64,000 bases of DNA from the NCBI GenBank assembly GCA_032717465.1, contig CM064666.1, forward strand, positions 3,141,001 to 3,205,000, read 5' to 3'. Shown here one piece after another: positions 1 to 10,768 of the stretch; the first letter of the stretch is position 1, and each line of letters opens with the position of its first letter. A model generated the notes under the pieces. It did not search any database. It was not told the DNA's origin and saw only the letters and a program-made list of their open reading frames with translations. The DNA comes from Coenobita brevimanus (taxonomy: Eukaryota; Arthropoda; Malacostraca; Decapoda; Coenobitidae). Position numbers and translations under genes: made by a program.

Positions 1-543
1 TTACACCACACAATTGTTCTGATGACTCAGGCAGATAATGACGATGTAACACATCAGACCTCTCAAAAGTCTGCTCTGAGGCTGAATCAATCACCTGGGA
101 ACACTTCTTGCCATCTGTTCTTCCGTATACTTGCACACTGTCATTCACAGTTCTTTTGCATTTTCTCAGTGGTGGGGCTACTTGGGAAAAGCCAGGTGGC
201 GGTTCCCCCTTGACATCAGCCTCCACTAGTTTTCTGCTTCTTTCTCGTCTTCTGCAGCCTTCTTATTCCCCTTTTTCTTCTTTGGACACGCAGAACTGAA
301 GTGACCTACCTCACCACATGCCCAACATCCTTTTGTTGCATTTGTGGAATTCCTTGCACCGCTCTGTTTTTGCTCCTTCTGCCATTTGTAAGAATCCTCG
401 TTCTTGTGTCCTGACTTCCCACAGAACTAGCAACCTCCTCCAGTCCTCGCCTGTTTCCCCTTCCACTTGTAGCAGTCTTCTTTCCTATGTCTTGGCTTTT
501 CACAGTAACGGCAACTTCCTTCAAATTTTTCCACTTCATGTAT
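1..543 (-). pseudogene. Ty3/gypsy-like gag-pol remnant with CCHC zinc knuckles
   Basis: On the minus strand the frame starting near 540 encodes three retroviral-type zinc knuckles (nucleic-acid-binding part of Gag). The first, at 513-472, is C-x2-C-x4-H-x4-C and complete. The second, at 432-393, is crossed by a stop (429-427) and its last Cys is Ser. The third, at 327-286, is complete and is followed by a Lys-rich stretch. After a stop near 228 the reading shifts frame, and a protease-like segment appears at about 88-80 as Asp-Ser-Ala where retropepsins carry Asp-Thr/Ser-Gly. The order knuckles then protease matches the gag-pol junction of Ty3/gypsy or BEL-type LTR elements. The fragment runs off the left edge, so RT and integrase are not seen. 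It is inactive: two stops, a frameshift and a lost Gly in the active site. The family is inferred from motifs only. Confidence 0.6.
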
Positions 544-1097
544 ATTCAGCCAAAAAAGTCGTGTCATCGTTCCGAACCCCGTAAATATTCGAACAGATAA
601 GTCGAAGCAGCAGGGATAGATTCACAAGTCTGTCAACTGTGTCAGACCAGACGGTGCTGGGGGTGAGTGGTTTGGGGTGCCATGTATTACTGTCGGGTGG
701 AAATTGTTGGGAATAACATACTGGGTAATAGAGTTATAGTCAACTTTTATCACTTAATGTCACTAAATGTCTACATATCCATCATCATCAATTTACATGT
801 AATCAGAATATACTGCAGTTTCATATACATGGGTTGTCATGTCTAATTTATCTTTGATATTTAGAATACTACAGAGGACGGAATAACGGTGGAATACGTT
901 TCATAACGAGTGTTTGGAATTTAATGAAACGTCACGATTATGATAATATAAAACAACGTTTATTAATGATAACTAGAATCTCTCCTCTATTTCCCCTCGT
1001 CCAGTATAATAACTGAATGACATTGAAGATATGACTATATGTTGGTGGGTATATATCTTGGTTTCATCACCTTACGTAACACCTGTGGCTGGGTTTC
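544..1097. other. Unrecognised AT-rich spacer
   Basis: No coding frame, tandem repeat or known element is seen between the gag-like fragment and the left inverted arm. It is A+T-rich single-copy-looking DNA within this window. Confidence 0.4.
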
Positions 1098-1186
1098 CCC
1101 ATAGATATAAGTAAGACTAGATGCCGCATCGCCCATTCTTCAGTACAGCAGCGGTGCGTCTGTGCGGCCGCCATCTTGGAGCGGTC
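1098..1186 (+). repeat. Left arm of diverged inverted repeat bracketing the GGT block
   Basis: Two blocks here match the reverse complement of 5178-5255. Block 1098-1128 matches 5225-5255 with about 2 mismatches in 31. Block 1155-1186 matches 5178-5209, including a shared 11-mer CCGCCATCTTG. The left arm has about 11 bases more between the blocks. The CCGCCATCTTG core resembles the YY1 recognition core seen from the opposite strand. The arms could be terminal repeats of one element, or two copies of a short element in opposite orientation. Confidence 0.6.
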
Positions 1187-1228
1187 AAGCATGTAATAGT
1201 GGGGCTTGTTTTAAAGTGAATTCAGACT

Positions 1229-4200
1229 ATGAAAATGAATGTTGTTGTGGAGGAGGTGGTGGTGGTCGTTATTCTTGTGGTGGTGGTGATGGTGGTTATT
1301 GTTGTGGTGGTGGTGATGTTTTTTTTTGTTGTGGTGGTGGTGACGGTGGTTTTTGTTGTGGTGGTGGTGACGGTGGTTTTTGTTGTGGTGGTGGTGATGG
1401 TGATTTTTGTTGTGGTGGTGGTGAAGGTGGTTTTTGTCGTTGTGGTGCTGATAATGATGGTGTTTTTTGGTGTTGTTGTGGTGGTGGTGATGATGGGGGT
1501 TTTAGGCGTGATGATGGTGGTGCTGGTGGTTTTTGTTGTTGTGGTGGTAGTGGTGGTTATTTTGTTGGTAGTGGTAGTTGTTGTGTTGATGGTGATTGTT
1601 GTGGTTGTTGTTGTTGTTGTGGTGGTGGTGGTGGTGGTGGTTATTGTGGTGGCTGTTGTTGTTGTGATGGTTATAATGGTGGCTGTTGCGGTGGTGGATG
1701 TTGTGGTGGTGGTTGCTGTGGTGGTTATTGTGAATTGATGGTAGTGGTTGATGTGATGGTTGCGGTGATGGTGGTGGTTGTTGTTGTGATGGTGGTTGTG
1801 GTGATGGTGGTCGTTGTTGTTGTCGTGGTAATTGTTGTTGTTGCTGTTGTGGTGGTGATGGTGGTTGTGGTGGTGGTGGTGGTTGTGGTGGTTGTGGTGG
1901 TGGATGTGGTGTGGTGGTTGTGGTGGTGGTAGTTGTAGTGGTGGTGGTGGTGGTGGTGGTGGTGGTTGTTGTTGTGGTGGTGGTGGTTGTTATGGTGGTT
2001 GTGGTGGTGGTTGTTGTTGTTGTTGTTTTGGTAGTGGTTGTTGTTTTGGTGGTGGAGGTGGTGGTGGTGGTGGTGGTTATGGTGGTGGTGGTTGTTATGG
2101 TGGTTGTTGTCGTGGTGGTGGTGGTGGTTGTTGTTGTGGTGTTGGTGGTGGTGGTTGTTATGGTGGTGATGGTGTTGGTGGTGGTGGTTGTTATGGTGGT
2201 GATGGTGGTGGTGGTGGTGGTTGTTATGGTGGTGGTGATGGTGGTTGTTGTTGTTATGGTGGTGGTGGTGGTGGTGGTGGTTATTATGGTGGTGGTGATG
2301 GTGGTGGTTGCTGTTGTTGTTGTGGTGGTGGTGGTGGTGGTTGCTGTTGTTGTTGTGGTGGTGGTTGTTGTGGTGGTGGTTGTTGTGGTGGTGGTGGTTG
2401 CTATGGTGGTGGTGGTGGTTGTTGTTGTGGTGGTGGTTGTTGTTGTGGTGGTGGTGGTTGTTATGGTTGTTGTTGTTGTTGTGGTTATTGTTGTTGTTAT
2501 GATGGTGGTTGTTGCTGTTGTTGTGGTGGTGGTGGTGGTTGTTGCTGTTGTTGTTGTGGTGGTGGTTGTTGTTGTTGTTATTGTGGTGGTGGTGGTTGTT
2601 GTTGTTATTGTGGTGGTGGTGTTGTTGTTGTGGTGGTGGTGGTGGTTGTTGTTGTTATGATGGTGGTGGTGGTGGTGGTTGTTGTTGTGGTGGTGGTAGT
2701 TGTTGTTGTGGTGGTGGTGGTTGTTGTGGTGGTGGTGGTTGTTGTGGTGGTGGTGGTTGTTGTGGTGGTGGTGGTGGTTGTTATTGTGGTGGTGGTGTTG
2801 TTGTTGTTGTTGTGGTGGTGGTTGTTGTTATGATGATGGTGGTGGTGGTGGTGGTGGTTGTTGTTGTTATGATGGTGGTGGTGGTGGTGGTTGTTTTTGT
2901 TGTTGTGGTGGTGGTGTTTGTTGTTGTTGTAGTGGTGGTGGTGGTGGTTGTTTTTGTTGTGGTGGTGGTGGTGGTGGTTGTTTTTGTTGTTGTTGTGGTG
3001 GTGGTGGTGTTTGTTGTTGTAGTGGTGGTGGTGGTGGTTGTTGTAGTGGTGGTTGTTGTTGTAGTGGTGGTGGTGGTGGTTGTTGTAGTGGTGGTGGTTG
3101 TTGTAGTGGTGGTGGTGGTGGTTGTTTTTGTTGTTGTGGTGGTGGTGGTGGTTGTTATGTTGGTGGTGGTTGTTGTTATGTTGGTGGTGGTTGTTGTTAT
3201 GTTGGTGGTGGTTGTTGTTATGTTGGTGGTGGTTGTTGTTATGTTGGTGGTGGTTGTTGTTATGTTGGTGGTGGTTGTTGTTATGTTGGTGGTGGTGGTT
3301 GTTATGTTGGTGGTGGTTGTTGTTATGTTGGCGGTGGTTGTTGTTATGTTGGCGGTGGTTGTTGTTATGTTGGTGGTGGTTGTTGTTATGTTGGTGGTGG
3401 TTGTTGTTATGTTGGTGGTGGTTGTTGTTATGTTGGTGGTGGTTGTTGTTATGTTGGTGGTGGTTGTTGTTATGTTGGTGGTGGTTGTTGTTATGATGGT
3501 TGTTGTTATGATGGTTGTTGTTATGGTTGTTGTTGTTATTGTTGTTGATGGTTTTTGTTGTTGTTGTTGTGATGTGTTTGTTGTTGTTGTTGTGGTGGTG
3601 GTGGTGGTTGTTGTTGTGGTGGTAGTTGTTATTATTGTTGTGGTGGTGGTGGTGGTTGTTGTGGTGGTGGTAGTTGTTGTTGTTGTTGTTGTGGTGGTGG
3701 TGGTGTTTGTTGTTGTGGTTGTGGTGGTGGTGGTTGTTTTTGTGATGGTGGTGGTGATTGTTATGGTGGCGGTGGCTGTAGTTGCTGTTGTTGTAGTGGT
3801 GATGGTGGTGGTTGTTATGGTGGTGGTGGTGATGGTGGTGGTGGTTGTTATGGTGGTGGTGGTGGTGGTTGCTGTTGTTGTTGTTGTTGTTGTTGTTGTG
3901 GTGGTGGTGGTTGTTATGTTGGTGGTGGTGGTTGTTGTTGTCATAATTGTTGTTGTTGTTGTTGTTGTGGTGGTGGTGGTGGTGGTGGTGGTGGTGATGG
4001 TGGTGGTGTTGAGGTGGTAGTGGTGGTGGTGGTGGTTGTTGTGGTGGTGGTGGTGGTTGTTGTGGTGGTGGTTGTTGTTATGGTTGTTGTGGTGGTTGTG
4101 GTTGTTGTGGTGGTGGTGGTTGTTGTGGTGGTGGTGGTTGTTGTGGTGGTGGTGGTTGTTGTTATGGTTGTTGTTGTGGTTGTTGTTGTTGTTGTTGTTG

Positions 4201-4923
4201 TGGTGGTGGTGGTGGTTGTTGTTGTGGTGGTGGTGGTTGTTATGGTGGTGGTGGTGGTTGTTGTTATAGTTGTTGTGGTGGTGTTGGTGTTGGTGGTTGT
4301 TGTTGTTGTTGTTGTTGTGGTGGTGGTGGTGGTGTTGTTGTTGTGGTGGTGGTGGTTGTTGTTGTGGTGGTGTTGTGGTTTTTGTTGTTGTTGTTGTGGT
4401 GGTGGTGGTGGTGGTTCTGGTAGTGGTGGTGGTGGTGTTGTGGTGGTGGTGTTGTGGTGTTTGTGGTGGTGTTGTTGTGGTGGTGGTGGTGATGGTTGTT
4501 GTTGTGGTTGTGGTGACTGTTATGGCTGTGGTTGTTATGGTGGTGGTGGCTGTTGCATTGACGGTTGTTGCAGTTGTGGTTGTGGTGGTGTTGTGGTGGT
4601 GGTGATGATGGTTGTTGTTGTGGTTGTGGTGACTGTTATGGAGGTGGTTGTTATGGTGGTGGTGGCTGTTGCGTTGACGGTTGTTGCAGTTGTGGTTGTT
4701 GTTGTGGTGAAGGTGGTTGTGGTGGTGGTTGGTGCTATGGTGGTGGTTGTTGTGATGGTGGTGGTGGTGGTTGTTGTGGTGTTGATTATTCTTGTGATGG
4801 TGGTGCTTCAGGGGATAGTGGTTGTGGTGATGGTGGTGGTTGTTGTTGTGATGATGAAGGTTGTTGTGGTGGCGGTGGTTATGGTGGTGGCTGTTGTTGT
4901 GATGGTAATGGTCGTGGTTCCTG
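1229..4923 (+). repeat. 3.7 kb (GGT/TGT)n strand-asymmetric low-complexity array
   Basis: The plus strand is almost only G and T for about 3.7 kb, built of GGT and TGT triplets in irregular order (GGTGGTTGTTGT style). All three plus frames are open over long stretches and would give Gly/Cys, Val or Trp/Leu runs; the minus strand would give Thr/Asn-rich runs. These are consequences of composition, not genes: no initiator context, no splice sites and no non-repetitive coding sequence are seen. A few A or C bases (for example TGATGG, GACGG) become more frequent toward both edges (1400-1800 and 4500-4900), as expected if the centre is the youngest expansion. Runs of four or more GG dinucleotides make two-tetrad G-quadruplexes possible. 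Confidence 0.95.
3156..3491 (+). repeat. 16 x 21 bp tandem array inside the GGT block
   Basis: The 21-mer TATGTT(GGT)3TGTTGT occurs 16 times in perfect register (336 bp), with only rare variants: GGT to GGC in two units and one GGT-for-TGT change. It is far more homogeneous than the surrounding irregular triplets, which indicates recent unit-by-unit amplification within the older array. In one plus frame it reads as repeated Tyr-Val-Gly-Gly-Gly-Cys-Cys. Confidence 0.93.
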
Positions 4924-5177
4924 GTTCATCTGAAAAGTGAACTCGGTGGACTAAAGGCTTAAATTTCCCTTCTGGAACCCACCATCCTCCTTTCGGGCGA
5001 TAGGGAAGCAGTTGAGGGACGGTTGCATAATCAGAGACTTGAGCCGCTCATGCTATCGGTGTCACTATAGACATATTTCGACGCTTTCTACACCCAAAAA
5101 CAGCACAGTGTTCCTGCATTGCTAGGTAAATGGTGGTCAACTTTGACCATCGTCAGGAACATGACATCGTCTGCCTC
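4924..5177. other. Spacer between GGT block and right arm
   Basis: About 250 bases of ordinary-composition sequence with no recognisable gene or repeat. Confidence 0.4.
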
Positions 5178-5255
5178 GACCGTTGCAAGATGGCGGTCTG
5201 GCAGACGCATCTAAAGTAGTGTCCTGCGGCATCTAGGCTTATTTATATCTATGGG
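5178..5255 (-). repeat. Right arm of diverged inverted repeat bracketing the GGT block
   Basis: Reverse complement of this stretch aligns with 1098-1186: 5225-5255 pairs with 1098-1128 and 5178-5209 with 1155-1186. It carries CAAGATGGCGG at 5186-5196, the exact reverse complement of the left-arm core. Confidence 0.6.
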
Positions 5256-5397
5256 CTTCCCTTACCCCTTTACCAAAACACTAACCACCTGTGGAATGCT
5301 TTTCTCATTATTTCTGTGAAGGCACCGCATGCCCCTGCCTTTTTTTTTTTTTTTTCCTATCGACCTTTGAGGCCGGAGCCCCTGGTCATTAAGGCAA

Positions 5398-5536
5398 AAA
5401 TATATACGTGTATATACATTGACACATATATACATATATATACGAACATACATATATATATACATACAGACATACACACATCCATGCATATGAACATACA
5501 CACTTTCATGCACACGTACATATATATATAATAATT
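5398..5536. repeat. Cryptic TA/CA-rich simple repeat after a T17 tract
   Basis: An impure TATATACA / CATACA-type simple sequence follows a run of about 17 T at 5340-5356. It gives a spurious Tyr/Ile frame and is not coding. Confidence 0.8.
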
Positions 5537-5724
5537 TTTATTTTATTATTTTTTTGTATTTTCATTTTTATTAGTTTTTTTAATTTTTTTATATTTTTAA
5601 CCTTATGTTATAATCAAAAATACCTAATCTAAATACCCTAAAACTAACCACCTAACAGACAAATCGCTAACCTATACTAAATCTTAAGAGACAAATAACT
5701 AGACCTACACTAATGGTAAAAAAT

Positions 5725-5815
5725 CCTCGACCAAGAGAACACCATCGACTGCAGATATGTAATGCCTTTCTACATTATATACCTGCACTCATCACCTGGT
5801 GACTGTCAGTCGAGG
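5725..5815 (-). other. Predicted structured RNA unit 1 (91 nt)
   Basis: The ends CCTCGAC (5725-5731) and GTCGAGG (5809-5815) pair perfectly. Inside, 5749-5764 pairs with 5773-5787 in a long hairpin with an 8-nt loop, and a small TCAC/GTGA hairpin follows (about 5790-5802). The same layout, at the same length, is present in unit 2. The strand is assigned from the LINE it follows. Confidence 0.5.
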
Positions 5816-5962
5816 CACAACCTAATATAGGGGACATCAATATATGAAAGGGAATCAGACGAGTCAGGAACATTTCCATATACGTCAGCTGTCGTCCCTA
5901 ATTAGAATAACTTAAGCAAAATGGTATAATGTATTTACATAATTTGTACAAAAAGTGAAGAA

Positions 5963-6053
5963 CCTCGCCCAGCAGACCACCATCGACTGCAAGTGCCCAA
6001 TACCTTCCTATATTGCACACTTGCAGTCATCAGCTTGTGACTGTCAGGCGAGG
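5963..6053 (-). other. Predicted structured RNA unit 2 (91 nt)
   Basis: The ends CCTCGCC (5963-5969) and GGCGAGG (6047-6053) pair perfectly. CTGCAAGTG (5987-5995) pairs with CACTTGCAG (6018-6026), extended by AATA/TATT. Compared with unit 1, several stem positions differ on both sides so that pairing is kept, for example A-T in the outer stem of unit 1 against C-G here. Confidence 0.5.
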
Positions 6054-6201
6054 AACTTGGCTTAATGTAGGGGACATCTATATTAGAAATAGATCAGTGG
6101 GAGGAGGAACTATTTCAAATATGTCAATTGTCAACCTTAATTAATATTACAATATATACATATTTACCGTTGATAAAAACCATAACCACACAGTAAAAAA
6201 G

Positions 6202-7577
6202 TCACATAACTCTGATCAGTCCGGTCTCTCTCAAGAAAGCCATCAATTTATTAGTCATGACAATGTCCCCATCACCCAGGATGGTGGAAAGGGTGAAGGG
6301 GACGTCTACTGCGCCGCAGTAATTTATAAGTGAAGCGCGTTCACGAATAAATCGCCGACAGTGCAGGATGATATGACTGATAGATAACACCGCATTACAG
6401 ATGTCACAGTGCAGTGGGAAGCGTCTTTCCATATAAGGTTTCATGTGAGTTAAAATGGTGGCATTGAGCCGTAACCGTGCCAATACTTTTTCTTCCAGGC
6501 GACTGGGATGGTTGGCAGTGTCCCAGTCACCCAGGTGCGGCTTACAAGTTGGCATATTTAGTCTGGTCCACTGACCTTGCCACAGAAGATTTATTGATTT
6601 CTTTCCGAGAGAGAGACTCGAACGTAGATCACGAGGAACGTCCCAAGTCTCCTCGAGCTCTACAGCCGACTTTGCAAGTAGGTCAGCCTGCCCATTGCTG
6701 TAGATACGACAATAACCAGGCACCCAGATCAGCGTGAATGACTAGTTGCATGAATGCAATTTATTAACGATGCAGCCCTGGATCTCGTAAGAGTTCGTAG
6801 TACAAGCTGCAATTGCCTGAAGGGCTGATTTTGAATCAGAAAATATGACAAATGAGTCATGCCTAGAATTGAGAGCATAGTCTATGGCTTTGTCAATAGC
6901 AAAAAGTTCGGAGGTAAACACAGATGTATGAGTTGGCAACCGATACCTAAGTGCACATTCAGTCGACCACACACTTGCACCCACACATTCACTCGACTTG
7001 GAGCTGTTGGTGTACAGTTGATGGGACCCCAAGTGATGAACGATGATGTTACGAAACAAGTGGTGGACTTCCGCCTCCGGCGCCTTGGCCTTTCGTGCTG
7101 GGAGCCATGTAACATCAACAGTAAAGCCGGGTGGCTCCCTAGGCGATATATTTTTAAACACCAACTTGTCACAGTCACTGGGGTCCACACCAAGCTCCTG
7201 AGTCAGTAAGTGGAGGCAAACGGCAAGTGGCCGACGCATCCCCTGCATGAAATGGTTGTATTGATGCAGGGGGGTACAGGCCACATTGCCGGTATTACTT
7301 TTCCTATATGTTCGTATGCCGTACGAAAAGGCCAGGTGGTCACGGCAAATATGGAGGGGAGGCACATTCGCCTCCACTTCCATATGAGTTACACGGGTAC
7401 ACCGGACAGCTCCAAGACACATTCGCAAACATTTATTCTGTTGCATATCCAATCCTTTCAGCGTGGCATCGGATGCCGAGCCATACACCTGTGCGCCGTA
7501 GTCTAGCTTCAATCAAATAAGGGACTTATACACCATTAATAAAGATTTCCTGTCGGCTTCCCATGTAGTACCCGCTA
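6202..7577 (-). pseudogene. LINE-alpha (I-like) ORF2, 3' half: RNase H and CCHC-type finger
   Basis: This is the C-terminal part of a non-LTR retrotransposon polyprotein, read from 7577 to 6202 with frame breaks near 7517 and 6740. After the thumb region comes an RNase H-like domain: its first catalytic position reads Tyr-Thr-Asn-Ser-Ser-Lys where Asp is expected, while the Glu of SELFAI and the Asp of FSDSKSAL remain. A QADLLAK stretch and a terminal C-x2-C-x7-H-x4-C finger (CDIC...HIILHC) follow. RNase H plus a finger after the RT fits the I/R1 side of the I-Jockey group rather than Jockey itself. The frame resumes from 10769 once RTE copy A is removed. It is inactive: a stop, a frame shift and Asp to Asn in RNase H. 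Confidence 0.8.
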
Positions 7578-7584
7578 GGTTCTT
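7578..7584. repeat. Target-site duplication of RTE copy A (left)
   Basis: GGTTCTT here and at 10762-10768 flank RTE copy A exactly. Confidence 0.75.
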
Positions 7585-10500
7585 CTATCTATCTATCTAT
7601 TGCCAGACGCCTCAATCCCGTTTGGGGTGGCCACAAACAAATCGCCTCCAAGTCGCCCTGTCCCCCGCCATTTCACTGCCCTGCTCCCAACTCACACCCC
7701 CCTCTCTCATATACCTCTCCACCCCATCCCTCCATCTCATCCTCGGCCTCCCCCTCCCTCTTCCCCCCTCCACCTCACTCACATACACTCTCTTCGTCAG
7801 TCTTTCACCCTCCATCCTCTCCACATGGCCAAACCACCTCAGTGTGTTTCTCATAACGCTTCCTATCACATCCACATCCACACCACAACGCTCCTTTATA
7901 TCTTCATTCGTCAGCCTGTCTCTCCACGTGACTCCACAGGCTCCTCTTAAATAACTCATTTCCACTGCTTTCACTCTTGACTTGTGTCCTTCCAACAATG
8001 TCCAAGCTTCACTTCCGTACGTTAGAGTTGGTATCACAATACTGTCATGTAGTAACTTTATCACTTCCATGCTCACTTCCCTGTTTCTTATCACTGCTTT
8101 CAAAGAACCAGCAACCTTTCTTCCCTGCTGTACCCTTTCAAGTACTTCACCCTCCAAACCTCCATCCTTACTCATCACACTACCCAAGTACTTAAACGTA
8201 CTCACATTTTCCAATTCCTCACCATCCAACCTCGCTGTACATTCACTAACTTCACCTCTCTCAAAGACCATCACTTTACTCTTCCCTACATTCACCTTTA
8301 GATTCCGTTTCTTACACACTCTCTCAAACTCATCCACCAAGCCTTGTAGCTCCCCTTCATCTTCACTCAACAACACAGTATCATCTGCAAACAACAGTAC
8401 AGGGAGTTTCCAAACACTATCCTCTCTCACCAAGGCCACTCCAACATCCACTACTCTACCTTGTACCTCTTTTATTACCCCATCCATGTACAGATTGAAC
8501 AACCATGGAGACATGACACATCCCTGTTTCAAACCAACTTTCAAAGAGAAAAATTCACTTAGTTCATCATCCACACGCACTGCAGCCTTCGCACCAACGT
8601 ACATACTCTTCACAGCATTCAACAACTTTCCATCTACTCCATATATTCTTAACACTTTCCACAATCCTTGTCTATCCACCCTGTCATATGCTTTCTCCAA
8701 ATCCATGAAAGCCGCATACAACTTCTTTCGCTTCTCTAGAAACTTTTCTACTAAAGATCTAAGAATGAATATCTGCTCTACACAACCTCTTCCCTTCCTA
8801 AAGCCTCCCTATTCTTCTCCAACTAATTTCTCTGTTCTTTCTCTAACTCTCTCTATAAGTATCCTGCCATACACTTTTCCTATTATACTAAGAAGACAAA
8901 TGCCCCTATGATTACCACACACTTCTTTTTGCCCTTTTCCTTTGTACAAGGGAATAATTATACCTGCCTTCCAATCCTCCGGGACTCTACCTTCCTCCCA
9001 GGCCAATCTGCACATCTTCCACATCCATTCTACTACTATCTCTCCCCAATGCTTCAGCATTTCACCACACACTCCATCAATTCCTGGGGCTTTCCTCGAT
9101 TTAACTTTCTTCATTGCTTCCACAACTTTTTTCCTATTGGTTTCTTCCTGTCTTCTCACCTCCCTCCTTCTCCCAGCCATTCCCCAGCCACTTATACTCG
9201 CATTACTTCCATCCTCTACATTCAACAATTCCTTAAAGTGTTCTCTCTATCTGTTCACTTTTTCTCCCTTCTTCACTAGTAATCTACCATTTTTATCTCT
9301 CACTCCCCTGCTTACTTCACTTCCACCCTGTCTTACTCTTTTCACTTCTCTCCAGAACATTTTCTTACAGTCCCTCCACTTTACACTCAAATTCCTTCCA
9401 AATTCCTCATCCACTCTCTTCTTACTCTCTCTTACTAATCTTTTCACCTCTCTCTTTCTTTCCACATATAACTCTCTCTTCCGCCTCTCAACTTCTTCCA
9501 CGCCCCTATTTCTCATCCATTCATTGTATTCTTTCTTCTTTTGTGCCACAGCCTGTTTCACCTCTTCAGTCCACCACGCTGTTCCTTGCACCCCCCTTCG
9601 TCTTCTCTTCCTTCCACACACCACATCACATGCTGCACATATTTCTTCTGTAAATATCTTACACACACCTTCCACGTCTCCCATCTGCTCCAATTCATAT
9701 TTGCCCAATCGTTCCTCCACTTCTCTCTTATACTCTGCCTTTTTCTCATCCTCTTGTAACCTTTCCACTCTCCTTGCAACTACTCCTTCCTCTCGTCTTT
9801 CCCCTCTTCTATTCCTCCATCTTACTTGAATTCTAATTCTGGCCACCACCAAGTAGTGGTCAGAAAGTCCACTCCCCCAACCTCTATATACTCTTGCATC
9901 CTTTACACATCTTCGCATCCTTTCATCCACACACACATAATCAATCATTGCCTTCCTTTCATTCAGTTCACCACCCACCCTTCACATCATTCGCCATGTA
10001 TACCTGTGGATCATTTTATGCCTGAAGAGGGTATTGGCTATCACCAACCCCCTCCCAGCACAAATGTCCACTAACGCACTCTCATTCTCATCTATCTCAG
10101 CAGGCACACCCCACTCACCAACTATTCCATCCACCTTCACATTCCCAACTTTACCATTCATATCACCGATCAAAAACACTCTCTCATTCCTTCCAAACTT
10201 TTCCATGCACATTTCCACATTTGTCCAGAACTCTTCTCTCACTCTTCTAACACGATCTTGCGTTGGCGCATACACACACACAATCGCCCACATTTGTATT
10301 CCAACTTTCAACTTTACCCACACAATCCTTGACCCAACTGATCCATACTGTCTTATGCTCCTCTTCCATCTTTTACTCACAACTATACATACTCCTTCCT
10401 TTGCCCTCTCATTCTCACCTACTCCTGCACATATACCCCATCCATACTCCCATTCTCTCACACTTTCTCCTCTCCATTTTGTTTCAGTTATTCCACATAC

Positions 10501-10761
10501 ATCCCTCAAGCACCTGGACAATCTCTCTCTCTTTCACCTCATCATTCGCTCCTCTTACATTCCATGTACTCATTACCAAGTCCTTTGTCCGGTCCTGGGT
10601 CGTCATCGTTTGGCCAGTCCTTGTCCGAGGCTTCTTGTTTGTTTTTTTAGTTAGTTGTTTTTCGGGGAGGGGCACTAACCCTCCGCCAATCCTTTTAGTC
10701 GCCTTTTACGACAAGCAGGGATACTGGGGGAGTATTCTTGAAAACCCCCCTACCCCCAGGG
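7585..10761 (-). mobile_element. RTE-like LINE, copy A, nearly full length (3.18 kb)
   Basis: A non-LTR element on the minus strand with a C/G-rich 5' end at about 10760 and a (TAGA)n tail at 7585-7600. The endonuclease starts at about 10567 (TWNVRG) and is spread over frames to about 9850, with GDMNGKVG and SDHYLV motifs (metal-binding Asp and catalytic His regions). The RT runs from about 9130 to 7612: KAPGIDG, GFRKGKGCVDQI, MDLEKAYDRV (motif A), LKQGCVMSPWLF (motif B) and FADD (motif C) are all present. The element ends in a HVERM and GRGRPR region typical of RTE-type C-termini. Frameshifts near 10520, 9980, 9240 and 8770 kill it. Copies B, C and D and shorter relatives share this sequence. 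It sits precisely inside LINE-alpha with a 7 bp duplication, so it is the younger of the two. Confidence 0.9.
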
Positions 10762-10768
10762 GGTTCTT

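Larger units (their letters stand above)
5705..6160 (-). repeat. Two tandem ~238 bp units in the presumed 3' UTR of LINE-alpha
   Basis: Sequence from about 5720 to 5905 recurs from about 5958 to 6150 (period 238). Matching landmarks are the CATCGACTGCA core, the GACTGTCA segment, TAGGGGACAT and the final TAATTA. The pair lies just past the end of the RNase H/zinc-finger coding region of LINE-alpha, in the place of its 3' UTR. Confidence 0.8.

Noticed and set aside
1162..4940. Long Gly/Cys, Val, Trp/Leu and Thr/Asn frames across the GGT block, which could be read as cysteine/glycine-rich or silk-like proteins
   Set aside because: All frames of both strands are open because the triplets lack stop-forming combinations. 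No splice sites, leader or unique coding sequence, and the frames start at non-ATG codons or inside repeats.
5963..6053. Hammerhead ribozyme in the LINE-alpha 3' units (CTGATGA next to a hairpin)
   Set aside because: The required GAAA after the stem is absent and unit 1 reads GTGATGA.
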